Below are positions 5,838 to 6,524 of a stretch of DNA of 6,524 nt, piece by piece. This stretch comes from Candidatus Dadabacteria bacterium RIFCSPHIGHO2_12_FULL_53_21. Its GTDB lineage: Bacteria; Desulfobacterota_D; UBA1144; Nemesobacterales; UBA2774. The position numbers and the translations under genes were made by a program. Under the pieces are notes generated by a model. The model had not been told where the DNA came from, did no database searches, and saw only the letters and a list, made by a program, of their open reading frames with translations. The stretch spans positions 271 to 6,794 of the forward strand of contig MFCJ01000077.1 of NCBI GenBank assembly GCA_001775255.1, read 5' to 3'. The stretch's first letter is position 1. Each line of letters begins with the position of its first letter.

Positions 5838-6482
5838 TTATTTCTTTCTCGTATAAACGATTTCCATCATACGGGCTTCTTTGCCGTCTTTGCCGGCGGC
5901 GAACATCTCATACGTGTATTTATCCGGGCCCAGGATAGTCGTTACGCCGCGGAACGATTTTTCTCCCCCTTCCTGAGGGCACGAAAATGAACCCGTCTCC
6001 GTAAATGATTTAGTGGAAGGGTCATAAGTGCCAGCGCTCGACATCATTCCTGTCCCCATGTTATCTATCCAGATGCCGCTATATTCTTTCGTCATGTTGT
6101 CGTAGCCCATAATTCCCATGCCCTGGAACTCCTGGCCCATCGCCGTGCCTTTGGCTATCTGCTCGAGGAATCGGCCTCCCAATATCCACTTTACTTCGCT
6201 CGCTCCGGTTGATTTCTGAGGCTGGGATTCTGGGGTTTCCCACCAGGTGACCGTATAATCCCAAGTGCCGACGAGCGGTTCAAGGGCTTTATGGCCTTCG
6301 CCGGGTGTGGAGTATTCCTGCCATTTGGCCATCATCTCCTGATGCACTTTATCCATTGCATCCGTTTTGGCGGGCTCTGTATTATCCTGTGCTAGTACTT
6401 TCGCGGCTCCCGCTCCCGCAATTATGCAAATAGCAAAAATCACAACTATTACTGATTTCACGATGATATTGTTCCTGATCAT
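5838..6482 (-). CDS. DUF1579 family exported protein of unknown function
   Basis: A 214-residue protein. Residues 1-31 form a Sec signal peptide: positive RNN...K start, hydrophobic core VIVVIFAICIIAGAGAA, probable cleavage after VLA before Gln32. There is no lipobox cysteine, so a soluble periplasmic or secreted protein is expected. The mature part starts with a short Gln/Asp-rich linker and then the DUF1579 domain: MAKWQEYSTPGEGHKALEPL (51-70), VGTWDYTVTWWETPES (71-86), LGGRFLEQIAKG (101-112), GIMGYDNMTKEYSGIWIDNM (123-142), GTYDPSTKSFTETGSF (151-166), and a final strand EIVYTRKK. The repeated strands suggest a beta-barrel, lipocalin-like fold; no enzymatic role is established for the family. 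AGGAGG (6492-6497) lies 9 nt before ATG. The stop is 13 nt from that of the hydroxylase gene on the other strand. The family call is strong and the function unknown. Confidence 0.88.
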   Translation of the reverse strand: MIRNNIIVKSVIVVIFAICIIAGAGAAKVLAQDNTEPAKTDAMDKVHQEMMAKWQEYSTPGEGHKALEPLVGTWDYTVTWWETPESQPQKSTGASEVKWILGGRFLEQIAKGTAMGQEFQGMGIMGYDNMTKEYSGIWIDNMGTGMMSSAGTYDPSTKSFTETGSFSCPQEGGEKSFRGVTTILGPDKYTYEMFAAGKDGKEARMMEIVYTRKK

Positions 6483-6491
6483 TCTGTATAG

Positions 6492-6497
6492 CCTCCT
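6492..6497 (-). promoter_or_regulatory. Ribosome binding site of the DUF1579 gene
   Basis: AGGAGG on the minus strand, 9 nt before the ATG at 6482, is a full consensus match and suggests efficient translation. The promoter is probably at or beyond the window edge; TAGTAT at 6524-6519 is a possible but unsupported -10 box. Confidence 0.7.
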
Positions 6498-6524
6498 GTG
6501 TGTTGAATTACACCTAAAATACTA

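Noticed and set aside
1..6524. Mobile element, CRISPR array or defence island
   Set aside because: No transposase, integrase, terminal repeats, spaced direct repeats or defence-type domains were seen on either strand.

Overview
The window reads as chromosomal DNA from a Gram-negative bacterium with type IV pili. The evidence is a PilY1-type tip protein, a FimT/GspH-type pseudopilin and a Sec-exported protein of the DUF1579 family. Base composition is moderate (judged by eye). ATA isoleucine and AGG/AGA arginine codons are common, and Shine-Dalgarno sites are mostly clear. A deltaproteobacterial or related candidate-phylum source would fit, but no gene here fixes the taxonomy.

Layout. (1) Positions 1-1844, plus strand: the 3' end of a pilY1-like gene (5' end outside the window), then a pseudopilin gene 12 nt downstream. 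This looks like the tail of a minor-pilin operon. (2) Positions 1955-3682, minus strand: a TetR-family regulator followed by a class I SAM-dependent methyltransferase of the Rv2258c-like type with an N-terminal winged helix. A near-identical palindrome, core GACAGAC-N2-GTCTGTC, sits in the promoter of each gene, which points to a small autoregulated circuit in which the regulator represses itself and the methyltransferase. (3) Positions 3942-4713, plus strand: a two-gene redox operon coding for a 65-residue CDGSH iron-sulfur protein and a thioredoxin/peroxiredoxin-like protein with a CNHC motif. (4) Positions 4946-5824, plus strand: a membrane di-iron fatty acid hydroxylase/sterol desaturase family protein. 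(5) Positions 5838-6482, minus strand: a DUF1579 protein with a signal peptide, convergent with the hydroxylase and only 13 nt from it.

The units look functionally independent: pilus biogenesis, a ligand-induced methyltransferase, redox proteins, lipid modification and an exported protein. The best-supported local system is the TetR-methyltransferase pair with its two operators; the regulator mRNA may be leaderless. I found no mobile element, CRISPR array, RNA gene, attachment site or convincing intrinsic terminator. No stretch longer than 300 bases lacks a gene. I see no clear sign of an unprecedented system.
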